The notes under the pieces: model-generated | Told to the model about the DNA's origin: nothing | Databases searched by the model: none | Seen by the model: the letters and a program-made list of their open reading frames with translations, nothing else | Assembly (NCBI GenBank): GCA_036245525.1 | Contig: BTPG01000005.1 | Coordinates: forward strand, 209,110,111-209,174,110 | Length of the DNA stretch: 64,000 nucleotides | Reading direction: 5' to 3' | Source: Semisulcospira habei | Taxonomy: Eukaryota; Mollusca; Gastropoda; Semisulcospiridae | Part shown: positions 10,700 through 21,600 of the stretch, piece after piece | Layout of the letters: the number at the start of each line of letters is the position of its first letter | How positions within the stretch are numbered: position 1 is the first letter of the stretch | Program-made: the position numbers and the translations under genes

Positions 10700-13600
10700 A
10701 TGCGCGCGTGTGTTGTAGAGCAGCCAGTAGATAATGTGTTGCATACACTTACCTTTCTGTCATGGAATGTTGATGGACTGTGGAGCAAGCTATCTGACCC
10801 AGACTTTCTACAATATGTAAGTAATTATGACATTGTGTGTTTGTTTGAAACATTTTTAGACAATGCTTTCGTCCCGCCTGACTGCTGGTCTGATTTCACG
10901 TGTTTTTCCTTACCTGCAGTCAAACTGTCACGTCAAGGAAGAAGCTCGGGAGGTGTTGTTGTGTTAGTAAAAAATGTGTATGCCAAGTTTGTTTTCCAAG
11001 TGAACATGACATGCGCTCAAAGTGTCTTTCTCAAACTTGACAGATCATTGTTTGGTACTGAATGCGATGTGCTTTTGGTCGCGTGCTATGTTCCGCCCAA
11101 GGATTCACCATTTTATAGACAATTACCGTACGACTGCCTTTTGGAAGAATTAGAACAGTGTCTTGCTAGTGCCCTCGAGCAATTTGGAGACATTCATTTC
11201 CTAATGTGTGGTGATTTTAATGGTAGAACTGGGGATTTGCAGCCTAATCCATATTTGTTTCAGCTTGATCCTGATGAAACACTACTAACTAATACCGCTC
11301 TACTTGAACCTTCACGATTTACTGAAGATATGACTGTAAATACATTTGGAAGAAAACTATTAGATTTGTGTGCATGTTTTGAACTGATGATTCTGAATGG
11401 GTTCTGTAGCCCTGATCTGTCAAAGCACCTGACATTTATTTCTCCCACTGGTTGTAGTATTAATGATTATTTTGTTGCATCTCCTGACTTTATTTGTTTG
11501 TGTGACAAACTTGAAGTTGGCGAGAGGATAGAGTCTGTACACATGCCACTGGTCCTTACTGTGTCTTGTGTACGTGTATCACCCCACAACGATGTTTCTG
11601 ATGATGATACGCAGTGTTTTTCATTTGATAAGATTATCTGGGAACCTGCTAAGGCCCAAACGCTCAGCGACAGTTTAACTACTCCTGCATTCCAGGATGC
11701 TCTAGTAGCTGCTACTGCTGAGATCGATGATGATATTAATAGTGCATTAGACATTTTCACATGTGCTATCAAAGACGCTGCTAGTTGCATGACAAAACAA
11801 TTTCATTCCTCCACAAGCAATACACACAAAACAAACACCGCTAGTCACCCCTGGTTTGACCAGGAATGCAGAAATGCAAAAATGCGAACGCGTAAAGCCT
11901 TACGTACATACACAAAAAATAAAACCACGGAAAATAAAGCATCGTTTGTTAATGAGAGAAAACAATACAAGAGATTACTTAGAGCTAAAGAAGTCAATTT
12001 TAAGAGGGAAGCTGTTGACAAAATTCTTGAGTATAGACATAACTCTCAGGCATTTTGGAAGGAAATAAAGAAGTGGAAAAGAAAACGTCGTTTAATAAAC
12101 AATATAACAAAGAAGCAGTGGTTTGATCACTTCTCTAGCATTCTAAATGAAAACATAGCACAGCAAGAGAATAATGATGATGTATATTTTTCAGAAGACT
12201 CTGAGTCTGATGAAGCCTTATTTCATGACCTAGATATCAACATAGAAGAAGCAGAAGTTATTGCTGCTATAAAACATGCCAAAGCAGGAAAGGCCCCCGG
12301 GCCTGATGGAATTATAAATGAAGTTCTTAAAGTCTCCAACCCAGCTATCATCTCCTTTCTCACTAAGTATTTTAATGCTCTATTCAACAAAGGGTTGTTC
12401 CCCAGCGAATGGTCTAAAGCTATTATTTTCCCACTCCACAAGAAAGGAGATGTAAATAATCCAGATAATTATCGTGGTATTGCTCTCATTAGCTGTGTTA
12501 GTAAACTGTATACCTACATTTTGAACAGAAGGTTAACAGACTGGGCTGAGGAACATAATATTCTGTCTGAAACACAAGCCGGGTTTAGGAAATCCTACTC
12601 TACTGTGGACCATATATTTACACTTTATGCTATTGTTCAAAAACAACTTCTACAAAATAAGAAAGTTTATGTGGCTTTTGTTGACTTCCGCAAAGCTTTC
12701 GATACTGTTAAAAGAGGTGTGCTTTGGAATATTTTATTGAAGGCTGGAGTGCGCGGCAAAATGCTTTCAGCTATGAAGGCAATGTATGACTCGGTGAAAT
12801 TTTGTGTTAGAGACAGCCTGAATTGTACAGCGTTTTTTGAGTGTTTCCAAGGTTTAAAACAAGGATGTTTAGCATCGCCGACATTGTTCTCCTTTTTGAT
12901 TAACGAACTTGCTGTGTACATTATTGAAAATGGTAAACATGGTTTCCAACTAAAAGCCGATGCAGCAGAACTGTTTTTGTTGATGTTTGCAGATGACATT
13001 GCTTTGTTTTCATCAACCCCCAATGGCCTTCAGACTCAGCTGAACAATTTATACAAAGAAGCATCTAAGCTTGGTTTGTCTGTTAACCTAGACAAGACAA
13101 AAATAATTGTGTTTCGAAATGGTGGGTATTTGTCAAAATATGAAAAATGGATTTACGGGGGAACGAGGGTAGAAGTTGTCAATATGTATAAGTACCTTGG
13201 GTTAAACTTTACCACACGTTTGAGTTTAAACACATCCGTTGATGACTTAGTGACTAAGGCAAAAAAATGTGTAATCGATATTTTCTGTATGTTGAAGAAA
13301 ATTAACTGCGCTAGTCCTGATGTTTTTTTCAAGCTGTTTGATGCGCAGGTTGTCCCAATTTTGTTGTATGCCTCAGAAATTTGGGGTATAAACGAGTGTG
13401 CCGAAATTGAAAGAGTCCATACATTTGCATGTAAACGTTTTCTTAATGTCAACTTCCGCACACCGAACCTGATGGTTTATGGTGAACTTGGTCGATATCC
13501 CCTGTCAGTATTAACGTCAGTAAGATGTGTTTCCTACTGGCTTCGACTCTGCGCTTTACCTGTTACTAGATTTGCAAATATGGCTTATCATATGCTTAAG

Positions 13601-14173
13601 GATTTAGACGATAAAGGGAAAGAAACATGGGTGTCAAAGATAAAGAATTTGCTTTTCCGAAATGGGTTTGGTCATGTATGGATTTCACAAGGTGTTGGAA
13701 ACAGGAATGCTTTTATAAACAAGTTTAAACAAAGGATGGTTGATTGTGCCAAACAAAACTGGTCATCAAAGCTTTCTGAGAGTGAACGTTTTACTGTGTA
13801 TCGTAGTTTTAAACATACACTTGTCCAAGAAAATTATTTTGAACTGGTTAAGCCAACCTATGTCAAAAATCTATACATTAAATTTAGACTTGGCATAACC
13901 GAATTGCAAAGTAACAAACAAAGATATAGTACTCCCAATGCTGTAACGAAAGTGTGTCCATTGTGTGCCAAGGCTGTGGAAGATGAAGTTCACTTTATGT
14001 TTTATTGTCCATTCTATGATGAACTGCGAGCCAAATACCTATGTAAGTTTGACCTTGTGGAACTCAGAAAGAAAGAATTGTGTATCCTAGACACTACCAA
14101 CCCGCAGTCTATTGCCGATTTAGCAAGATTTGTATGTCATGCTTTTAAACTCCGTAGCAGCATGCTTGTATGA
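10700..14173 (+). CDS. LINE-C ORF2: endonuclease-reverse transcriptase, 1157 aa
   Basis: First ATG at 10700 (GTG at 10691 also in frame). Endonuclease: FLSWNVDGL, LFETFLD, CGDFNGRTGD, NDYFVASPD; the last catalytic motif reads SVHMP instead of SDHxP. Reverse transcriptase: GKAPGPDGI, NYRGIALISCVSKL, QAGFRKSYSTVDHIF, AFVDFRKAFDTV, GLKQGCLASPTLF and LLMFADDIALF (catalytic residues present). C-terminal CPLCAKAVEDEVHFMFYC is a Cys2-His-Cys motif. Uninterrupted throughout. If the SDH change is real the endonuclease may be weak or dead, although the reading frame is preserved. Probably translated by reinitiation after ORF1. Confidence 0.92.
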   Translation: MRACVVEQPVDNVLHTLTFLSWNVDGLWSKLSDPDFLQYVSNYDIVCLFETFLDNAFVPPDCWSDFTCFSLPAVKLSRQGRSSGGVVVLVKNVYAKFVFQVNMTCAQSVFLKLDRSLFGTECDVLLVACYVPPKDSPFYRQLPYDCLLEELEQCLASALEQFGDIHFLMCGDFNGRTGDLQPNPYLFQLDPDETLLTNTALLEPSRFTEDMTVNTFGRKLLDLCACFELMILNGFCSPDLSKHLTFISPTGCSINDYFVASPDFICLCDKLEVGERIESVHMPLVLTVSCVRVSPHNDVSDDDTQCFSFDKIIWEPAKAQTLSDSLTTPAFQDALVAATAEIDDDINSALDIFTCAIKDAASCMTKQFHSSTSNTHKTNTASHPWFDQECRNAKMRTRKALRTYTKNKTTENKASFVNERKQYKRLLRAKEVNFKREAVDKILEYRHNSQAFWKEIKKWKRKRRLINNITKKQWFDHFSSILNENIAQQENNDDVYFSEDSESDEALFHDLDINIEEAEVIAAIKHAKAGKAPGPDGIINEVLKVSNPAIISFLTKYFNALFNKGLFPSEWSKAIIFPLHKKGDVNNPDNYRGIALISCVSKLYTYILNRRLTDWAEEHNILSETQAGFRKSYSTVDHIFTLYAIVQKQLLQNKKVYVAFVDFRKAFDTVKRGVLWNILLKAGVRGKMLSAMKAMYDSVKFCVRDSLNCTAFFECFQGLKQGCLASPTLFSFLINELAVYIIENGKHGFQLKADAAELFLLMFADDIALFSSTPNGLQTQLNNLYKEASKLGLSVNLDKTKIIVFRNGGYLSKYEKWIYGGTRVEVVNMYKYLGLNFTTRLSLNTSVDDLVTKAKKCVIDIFCMLKKINCASPDVFFKLFDAQVVPILLYASEIWGINECAEIERVHTFACKRFLNVNFRTPNLMVYGELGRYPLSVLTSVRCVSYWLRLCALPVTRFANMAYHMLKDLDDKGKETWVSKIKNLLFRNGFGHVWISQGVGNRNAFINKFKQRMVDCAKQNWSSKLSESERFTVYRSFKHTLVQENYFELVKPTYVKNLYIKFRLGITELQSNKQRYSTPNAVTKVCPLCAKAVEDEVHFMFYCPFYDELRAKYLCKFDLVELRKKELCILDTTNPQSIADLARFVCHAFKLRSSMLV

Positions 14174-14303
14174 TTCCACGTGCAAACTGTGGTTCTTACT
14201 CCGACCTGGTCTGTGTAGTACACGGCTGTGGCCTGGATTTGGATACCGCATTTTACATGTAGGTCAAAAGTGGCTATTATGTGCTGGCGTAGATCGAATG
14301 GAA

Positions 14304-14388
<85 letters not shown>

Positions 14389-14496
14389 GATATAAACATC
14401 GCCTTATGGCCTTTATATACACCTGAATTATAAATTATGTAATGTCTCACTCCATTGTATGGACAATTTGTCTGAACAATAAACTGTCTGAGTCTG

Positions 14497-14498
<2 letters not shown>
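14174..14498 (+). other. LINE-C 3' UTR with (TG)n and terminal repeat
   Basis: (TG)n at about 14307-14387, then GGACAATTTGTCTG (small hairpin), ACAATAAACTGTCTGAGTC and a short GTCTGA tail that passes into (CT)n. Confidence 0.7.

Positions 14499-14538
<40 letters not shown>
14499..14538. repeat. (CT)n microsatellite between LINE-C and LINE-B2
   Basis: About 40 bp of pure (CT)n; LINE-B2 begins directly after it. Confidence 0.97.
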
Positions 14539-14540
<2 letters not shown>

Positions 14541-15103
14541 GTCAGTACAGGGTGAGACAGGTATAGCGGTATATATCCATCAATCCATTCTACACATAAC
14601 CCGCAGGCGACAAGACCTAGAAACTGGTGATGTAGAATGTATTTGGGTAGAAATCAAAAACTCTAAATCCCCGCCCTTACTTTTTGGGTTTCTGTATCGA
14701 AACCCCGCAGCCACCTTTGAGTGGTACGATAGCTTTTTACACATGATTGATAAAACAGACATTCACAACAAAGATGTTCTCCTTCTTGGAGATTTTAATA
14801 TTGACTTTCTTAAACCCCATCCATCATGGGAATGTACTACTACCCTAGTCGGTCTCCACCAATTGGTAACATCGCCCACCAGAATTACGCCATCATCAGC
14901 CACTATTATAGACCATATTTATACCAACAAACCTCAAGCAGTTAATAGCACTCAAGTTAATAGTCAGTGTAAGCGACCACTACCCGGTTAGCTGCAAATG
15001 GCTGTCAAGACTTCCAAAGCTAAAAAAGCAAGTCCACACTTGCATAACTTACAGATCGTTAAAAACTTTAATGAAAGTGTATTCTTGGCTGATTTAGCCA
15101 CAA

Positions 15104-15160
15104 TCCGCCGTGAGATGGCCTTAGTCGCCTGCTCGGCGTTAAACCCAAATAACTAACTAA
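15104..15160 (+). mobile_element. Micro-retroposon copy 1 (57 bp) with 15-bp target-site duplication
   Basis: Inserted in LINE-B2. Perfect duplication CTGATTTAGCCACAA at 15089-15103 and 15161-15175. The insert starts TCCGCCGTGAGATGG, contains CGCCTGCTCGGCG and GGCGTTAAACCC, and ends in an (AACT)n tail. Other copies: 18461-18518, 39321-39378 and 57507-57561. Confidence 0.88.
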
Positions 15161-16326
15161 CTGATTTAGCCACAACACGGTTCATCGACGTGTATAACGA
15201 TAGTGACCCAAATAAAGCATTAGATACCTGGTACCGGATTTTTCTTGGTGTGCTGAACAAACACGCGCCTCTGAGACAAAAAAGAGTGAAATACGCTACC
15301 ATTCCACCATGGCTGACTGCGGATCTGATTGAGGCAATGGAACATAGAGGCCAGCTGAGAAGAGAGAAGCGGTTTACTGAATACAAAACACAGCGTAATC
15401 GTGTTAAATATATGGTTTTAAATGCAAAGAGATCTCTTTTCGATAAAGTAGTTAAACAAAGCAAAGACTCATCTACTGTATTGCGTGCCATTAATTTAGT
15501 GACTAGAGGTACAAGTAAAAATAGTGCGCCTTTATCACCCCACCTCACTGCAAATAGGCTTAACGACCACTTTATCTCTATAGTGGAATCGTTATTCCCA
15601 ACAGGAAATAACTCGTGTGATTATGTTTGTCCAAACACGCTAGTACACCACTGTAACCGGGAAAATACGGACAAAGAACCATTCACGATACCGCCTATAG
15701 CAGTCCACGAAGTGGGTAAATTAATTTTCTTGATGGAAAATAAAAAGTCATCCGGGCCTGATGAGATCAGCTCAAAAATACTCAAGATATCTCTTCCATA
15801 TATTGTCGAAAGTATTACATATATTTACAATCTCTGTATTAACCAAAACTGTTTTCCGGACGCATTTAAAGACGCAAAAGTGTACCCCTACCAAAATCAA
15901 AAGATCTGAGTGAAATCAACAACCTTGGCCCCATATCACTATTACCTGTTTTGTCGAAGCCTTTAGAGCGGCACATCCATAAGCATCTATCTGAATACTT
16001 AGAAACCGAAATCTGATCCATTCACTGCAGTCAGGCTTCAGACCGAACCATTCCTGTCACCCTGCCTTGATAAGGATGGTAGATACCTGGTTATCATCTA
16101 TTAATGATTCCAAACTAACAGGTGTAGTGTTCTTAGACTTCCATAAAGCCTTTGACATGGTGAACCACGACATACTTATTAAGAAAATATCCTTATATAC
16201 TAAAAGCGCGGCCGTGTTTTTCAAATCCTACATAGAAAACAGAAGACAAAAAGTTATCCTTAATGGTACATACTCTAGTCACTGCAAAGTCAAGCATGGA
16301 GTGCCCCAGGGCTCAATTTTAGGCCC

Positions 16327-17098
16327 CCACCCGGGTCTGCCCTGGGGGACTTAGGTGGGGTTAACTACTTTTTAGTTCTCAGGGTCACCCTGGTCAGCCC
16401 CACAGGGTGCGTTTTCTTTCCGATTCTGGGGCATGTGTTTCTGTCTACCCTTGGTCCATTCACCTGTATTTGCCTTTTTTAAATTCTCCCTACTGTCTGC
16501 GCTGCCTGTAGCTCTTGATATTGGATGCGTGTTGCTAAATGGTCTTAGCTTTATTTAGGTCCCATGTCGTAGGTTTATTTAACGTATTGGACCGGCTGGC
16601 GACATACATTCAATATTCCGTTTAGACCCCACCCGGGTCTGCCCTGGGGGACTTGGGTGGGGTTAGGTACTTTTTAGTTCCCAGGGTCACCCTGGTCAGC
16701 CCCACAGGGTGGGTTTTTCTCTCTATTCTGGGGCATGTGTTTCTGTCTACCCGAGGTCCATTCACCTGTATTTGCCTTTTTTAAACTCTCCCTACTGTCT
16801 GCACTGCCTGTAGCTCTTGATATTGGATGTGTGTTGCTAAATGGTCTTAGCTTTATTTAACCCCATGTGTTAGGTTTATTTAACGTATTTGACCGGCTGG
16901 TGACATACATTCAATGTTCTGTTTTTTTTTTTTTTTTCAGAAGCAGTGCAGGCACGTCCTGAGAAAGCCTTGTTGCTGTCGGGACGTTAAGCAATGTACA
17001 ATCAATCAATATTCCGTTTAGGTTTGTTTCACAAGCAGTGCAGGCACGTCCTGAGAAAGCCTTGTTGCTGTCGGGACGTTAAGCAATGTACAATCCAT
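16327..17098 (+). mobile_element. SINE-1 outer copy in LINE-B2, itself split by another SINE-1
   Basis: Starts CCCACCCGGGTCTGCC and ends with TCGGGACGTTAAGCAATG plus an ATC-rich tail. The outer copy is 16327-16625 plus 17022-17098. Flanking LINE codons read SILGP before and SILYP after, consistent with a decayed 14-bp target-site duplication (three mismatches). Confidence 0.85.
16626..17006 (+). mobile_element. SINE-1 inner copy, nested, with 15-bp target-site duplication
   Basis: Perfect duplication CAATATTCCGTTTAG at 16611-16625 and 17007-17021 inside the outer SINE-1. The 381-bp insert has the complete head, a T-run near 16922-16938 and the 3' tail (ATCA)n. No obvious tRNA A/B boxes; origin unclear. 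Confidence 0.92.
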
Positions 17099-18104
17099 AA
17101 ATCAATCTATTTTATACCCTCTTTTATTCTGTTTGTTTATTAACGACCGTCCACTCACAATTAGTGATGATAGTGTTGCATGCGATATGTTCGCTTATGA
17201 TGCTGTGATACACACTCCCGATAAGGATTTGTCAGTAATTGACACGCGCCTACATTACAGGACATTAACAGCTGGTGCAGTAACAATTCCATGATCTTAA
17301 ACCATGCAAAGACTGAATGTATGGTTGTAAGTACCCGCCAAAAGCACCAGCTCGGCTCTCTCTCACTCAGCTTGTCCCTTCAAGGCAAATCTATCAGCCA
17401 GGTAACGGAACATCGTCTTCTCGGCGTTACTGTAGATAACCAGTTTAAATGGCAATGCCATCTTAGTAATATATGTAAGACAATATCAAAGAAACTGTTT
17501 ATTTTATCCAAGTTAAAACATATAACTAATGTAGAAACACGAAAACTGTTCTTCAACGCCCACATCAGGTCACATATAGATTATGCTTCTACGGTGTGAG
17601 ATGGTGCAAGCGAGGTCCAGTTAAAGAGGCTGAACTCTCATCATCGTAGAGCTGCGAAGCATATCCTTTCAGACCCTAACTCAACAACGGATAATAAACT
17701 GAAAACCTTAGAAATTCTCCCCTTGAAAAACCATTTATTATACAATAAGGGAATAACGATGTTCAAAGTATTGAATAACAGACTCCCCGAGTATATTAAA
17801 AAAATGTTTTCCCTCCCGGCATCAACATACTCCAGATCAAGGCAGTCCATTACTGTGCCATGACCTAGAATCGATCTTTATAAGACAAGTTTAGCGTTCT
17901 CGGGTGCTAGCATGTGGAAAACATTGCCCCAAAATGTTTCAACATCAACAACGCTTTCGTCTTTTAAAACCGGTCTCTTCAAGTACCTCACCTCATCATC
18001 GTAAGATTTTCACAACAACCTGCACTTGCAGTGTACGAATTTTCCCTTTCTAACTCTTCAATTCAGTTATGTCTTCAGTTCATACAAGATGCTAATGCTG
18101 CACT

Positions 18105-18167
<63 letters not shown>

Positions 18168-18460
18168 GCGTGTGTGTGTGCTTGTGTCTATGAATGTATG
18201 TATGGATATGTACACCTTTACAACTCTGTGTATGTGTGAAATTTTGTTTTATTCCACTTCTTCAATGATTTTTTTTTTAAACTTTATATTTCAATTTTTT
18301 GTGCGTTTTATATTTTGTTTTTCACAATTTAAAGATAGTATTTTGTGATTTGTGCACTAAATGTAAAGTAGATTAGCAACGGCAAGTTCGAAAAATGGTT
18401 CACCAAAACTTTCACCGTTGTAAAATAAAGAATCATTGTCATTGTCATTCTCTCTCTCTC

Positions 18461-18518
18461 CCGCCGTGAGTTGGCCTTAGTCGCCTATGCTCGGCGTTAA
18501 ACCCAGATAACTAACTAA
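18461..18518 (+). mobile_element. Micro-retroposon copy 2, inside (CT)n
   Basis: 58-bp insert starting CCGCCGTGAGTTGG with GGCGTTAAACCC and an AACT tail, flanked on both sides by (CT)n, so its target duplication cannot be resolved. Confidence 0.8.
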
Positions 18519-18544
18519 CTCTCTCTCTCTCTCTCTGCAACACG

Positions 18545-19606
18545 CCAAAAGCATCAGTTGAAACCATTAAAGCTTAATCTATCACTCGGCGACGACATCA
18601 TAGAACAGGTAGCCGAACATCGTCTATTGGGGGTCACAATTGATAATCAGCTCAGGTGGCAGATGCACATTGACAATGTATGTAAAATGGTTTCTAGAAA
18701 TGTATTTATGTTATCGAAATTAAAGTATTTCACAGATAGTGAAACCAGAAAATTGTTCAGTAATGCACACATCATGTCACATATAAACTACGCATCGACG
18801 GTGTGGGATTGTTGCAGTGATGTCCACTTAAAAAGATTAAATTCTCTACATAGCCCCCACCCGGGTCTGCCCTGGGGGACTTGGGTGGGGTTAGGTACTT
18901 TTTAGTTCCCAGGGTCACCCTGGTCAGCCCCACAGGGTGAGTTTTTCTCTCTATTCTGGGGCATGTGTTTCTGTCTACCCTTGGTCCATTCACCTGTATT
19001 TGCCTTTTTAAAACTCTCCCTACTGTCTGCACTGCCTGTAGCTCTTGATATTGGATGTGTGTTGCTAAATGGTCTTAGCTTTATTTAGGCCCCATGTGTT
19101 AGGTTTATTTAATGTATTTGACCGGCTGGCGACATACATTCAATGTTCTGTTTATTTTTTTTTTCAGAAGCAGTGCAGGCACGTCCTGAGAAAGCCTTGT
19201 TGCTGTCGGGACGTTAAGCAATGTACAATCAATCAGTCTCTACATAGGAAAATGGCAAAATTAATTCTTTCCGACCCGCACTTGACAACCGAGGAAAAAC
19301 TAAAAAAACCCTGGATTCCTACCCCTTCAAAATCACTTTAAATTTAACAAAGGGGTACTGATGTTTAAAGTGTGGAACCATATCGCTCCAGAATATTTAA
19401 TAGATCTGTTTAAAAAATCAGATTCCTGCTATGGGAATATGAGGGGTCTTTATATTGTTCCAAAACCCCGAATAGATTTATTTAAATCCACTTTGTCATT
19501 TGCGGGTTCCACACTGTGGAACTCACTCCCACATGACGTTAAAGCCACGCCGACATTATCTCGTTTCAAGACAAGTCTTTATAGATACCTGACTTCACTT
19601 AAATAA
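18545..19606 (+). pseudogene. LINE-B3 ORF2 C-terminal domain remnant
   Basis: Reads KHQLKPLKLNLSLGDD, VAEHRLLGVTIDNQLRW, SHINYASTVWDCC and KRLNSLH, then SINE-1. After it HRKMAKLILSDPHLTTEEKL, MFKVWNHIAPEYL, PRIDLFKSTLSFAGSTLW and a stop at 19604-19606. One frameshift follows KPWIPTPSK. It corresponds to the part of LINE-B1 that LINE-A displaced. Confidence 0.88.
18854..19236 (+). mobile_element. SINE-1 copy in LINE-B3, 11-bp target-site duplication
   Basis: Perfect duplication TCTCTACATAG at 18843-18853 and 19237-19247. Removing the 383-bp insert and one duplicate restores the LINE reading frame (NSLHRKMAK). Confidence 0.93.
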
Positions 19607-19943
19607 CAATATCTAGCTAAACGTAGACACACGAACGTACGTGTATATTCTAACTATCATGTGTATGTGCGCGTGTATGTATGTGTGTGTATGCATGTGT
19701 GTGTGTGTGTGTGTGTGCGCGCACGCGCACGCGTGTGTGCGTTTGTGCGTGCATGCGTGTGTTTGTATTTAGTGGACTGTATATTTTTGTATCACTGTGC
19801 TTTGATGTCCCTGTTTTATGTATATTTTGTACTTAGTTAGTCGTAGTTTTAGCAACGGCAGGTACGAAAAATGATATAGTCACTGACTGTGTTAATATCT
19901 TCACCGTTGTAAAATAAAGATTCATTGATTCATTGATTCATTG

Positions 19944-19945
<2 letters not shown>

Positions 19946-20019
<74 letters not shown>

Positions 20020-20229
20020 ACACACACACACACACACACACATTCAAGCACACGCGCGCACACCCCCCCCCCACACACACACACACATTCAAGCACACGC
20101 GCGCACACACCCACCCACACACACACACACCCACACCCACACACACCCACACACACACCCACACACACCCACCCACACACACCCACACCCACACACCCAC
20201 ACCCGCACACATACACCCACACCCACCCA

Positions 20230-20317
<88 letters not shown>

Positions 20318-20320
20318 GAC
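19946..20320. repeat. (CT)n followed by (CA)n / CCCA-rich microsatellite
   Basis: (CT)n to about 20018, then CA tracts with interspersed CCCA. Translations of this block are not genes. A short TG/CG-rich microsatellite also lies in the LINE-B3 3' UTR at 19670-19760. Confidence 0.97.
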
Positions 20321-21214
20321 GAGCTGTCAGACGTGTACAGTAGAATATCATGCATGTAGTTAAAGTCAACCTTAACTTCACACAAATTATGGCAAGACTG
20401 AAATTGTACCATGAAATTCTAGTTTTGTCATATTTTTCAAGTCTAGAAGGCAAAGTCAAACTCATGTCAGGTAGAATAAAATATTACGAAAAAACTAAAA
20501 TCACGTCATGACAAATGACGCGTGTACACTGTACCCTTTATAGAACGCTCTGACGCATTGGCAAATCTGCCAGGCTTTTTCAATAGGCGATATTTCAACA
20601 TCAGAATCAGGTCAAAGACAACAGGTAGAGACCCTTGACTGCGAGGACAGCTCGCACATAGAAGGGACTTTGTGAGTTATGGTTCTCATATAGAAGAGAC
20701 TTGGTAAGTTATGGTTCATCCCATCTTGTTCATTACAATTGTGTGCTGGAATAATGTGAACCTTGGCTGGCACCAGCATTCAAGATGTTTTTCTCTTGTC
20801 AGTCTCATCCATCTATGTTTGATACATGTTTACTTTTATTTCTGAAAATCAAAACAAAACAAAACGAGATGGGACCCTAGCCCAAAGTTGTTCCTATTTT
20901 CAAGCGTATCCTTCTGATCCATCTCCTTTTACTCTAACCCACCCTTTGATCCACATAGAAATAAAAACGGACACACGGCGATTTCCGCCATTCGTAAGCT
21001 CTGTGGTCTGGCATAGCGATAGCTATTCTGACGAAGAATAATATTACGAGCAGCGAAATGACGTCAATTCAAGCTTTACGTCATGGCATCATTAGTCCCA
21101 TGACGCTGTGTTCATAGAGACGAGTCGATGTTATACGTCACTCATCGCAGTACTAAGATTTTACGTATTATAGTTTCAAACTTGGCAATTTTCTTGCTCA
21201 TTTTCACATATATC

Positions 21215-21600
21215 GGGCTTACAGGTCATAATTTGACCTAATCCTACCCCAGAGCAGGGATAAACAGCAGGCTTATGCAAACACTGTTTATGAAAAATCA
21301 TGCGGGTATTAATGAGAAGATAGTTTCTTTCGTAAAAGAAAAATCAAGGTTATGTTAGCTGTTGTCAAAAATAACTCCGAAAATGTGGAGCAGAAAATTA
21401 TCTGATTATTACACCTATGGCACACAGGTCACAATTGACCTAATCGTGCCCGACAGACGAGACAAACTGTAAGCTTATGTAAATAACTTATATGGAAAAT
21501 CGTGCGATCATTAATGAGAACAATGTTGTTTTTTTCGTTAAAAAGATTCAGTTGTTTTAAGATTAAGCCCAAATAACTTGTAAAATTAATCCAAAAAACG
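21215..21600. repeat. Diverged tandem duplication carrying paired AGGTCA/TGACCT sites
   Basis: Two units of about 205 bp. Each has AGGTCA and TGACCT in inverted orientation (21223-21239, spacer 5; 21426-21441, spacer 4), then an AAGCTTATG-like part and ATTAATGAGAA. No coding potential. Confidence 0.6.

Larger units (their letters stand above)
9527..14498 (+). mobile_element. LINE-C, apparently full-length two-ORF non-LTR retrotransposon
   Basis: 5' UTR (9527-9646), ORF1 (9647-10648), ORF2 (10700-14173) and a 3' UTR with a (TG)n tract and a terminal ACAATAAACTGTCTGAGTC repeat. It is bounded by (CT)n on both sides, as if inserted into a (TC)n microsatellite. Both ORFs are free of stops and frameshifts, so this is the youngest-looking element in the window. 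The clade is not certain: ORF1 is L1-like, and ORF2 lacks a visible RNase H and ends in a C2HC motif. Confidence 0.92.
14600..18003 (+). pseudogene. LINE-B2 ORF2 remnant
   Basis: Pieces in order: endonuclease with LLGDFNIDF and TIIDHIYTN (14743-14991); linker NKHAPLRQKRVKYATIPPWL (15190-15909); RT motif A VFLDFHKAFDMVNHDIL and HGVPQGSILGP (16067-16326). The SINE block interrupts here. The frame resumes at about 17095 with a PLLF-LFIND equivalent, then MFAYDA where FADD is expected, then STRQKHQL and EHRLLGVTVD (17291-17599). It continues with stops to 18003. Frameshifts, stops and loss of the second catalytic Asp make it non-functional. Confidence 0.88.
14539..18450 (+). mobile_element. LINE-B2, degenerate and multiply interrupted
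   Basis: 5'-truncated relative of LINE-B1 starting inside the endonuclease domain. It carries a micro-retroposon at 15104-15160 and a SINE-in-SINE block at 16327-17098. A 3' UTR with (TG)n (18111-18180), a tail hairpin (18375-18422) and a (TCATTG)n tail precede (CT)n. Confidence 0.9.
18537..19945 (+). mobile_element. LINE-B3, 5'-truncated, directly after (CT)n
   Basis: Begins at the C-terminal part of ORF2 exactly where (CT)n ends (18519-18536), is interrupted by SINE-1, and ends with a 3' UTR, the AGCAACGGCAGG / CACCGTTGT hairpin (about 19850-19910) and a (TTCATTGA)n tail that passes into (CT)n at 19946. Confidence 0.9.
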
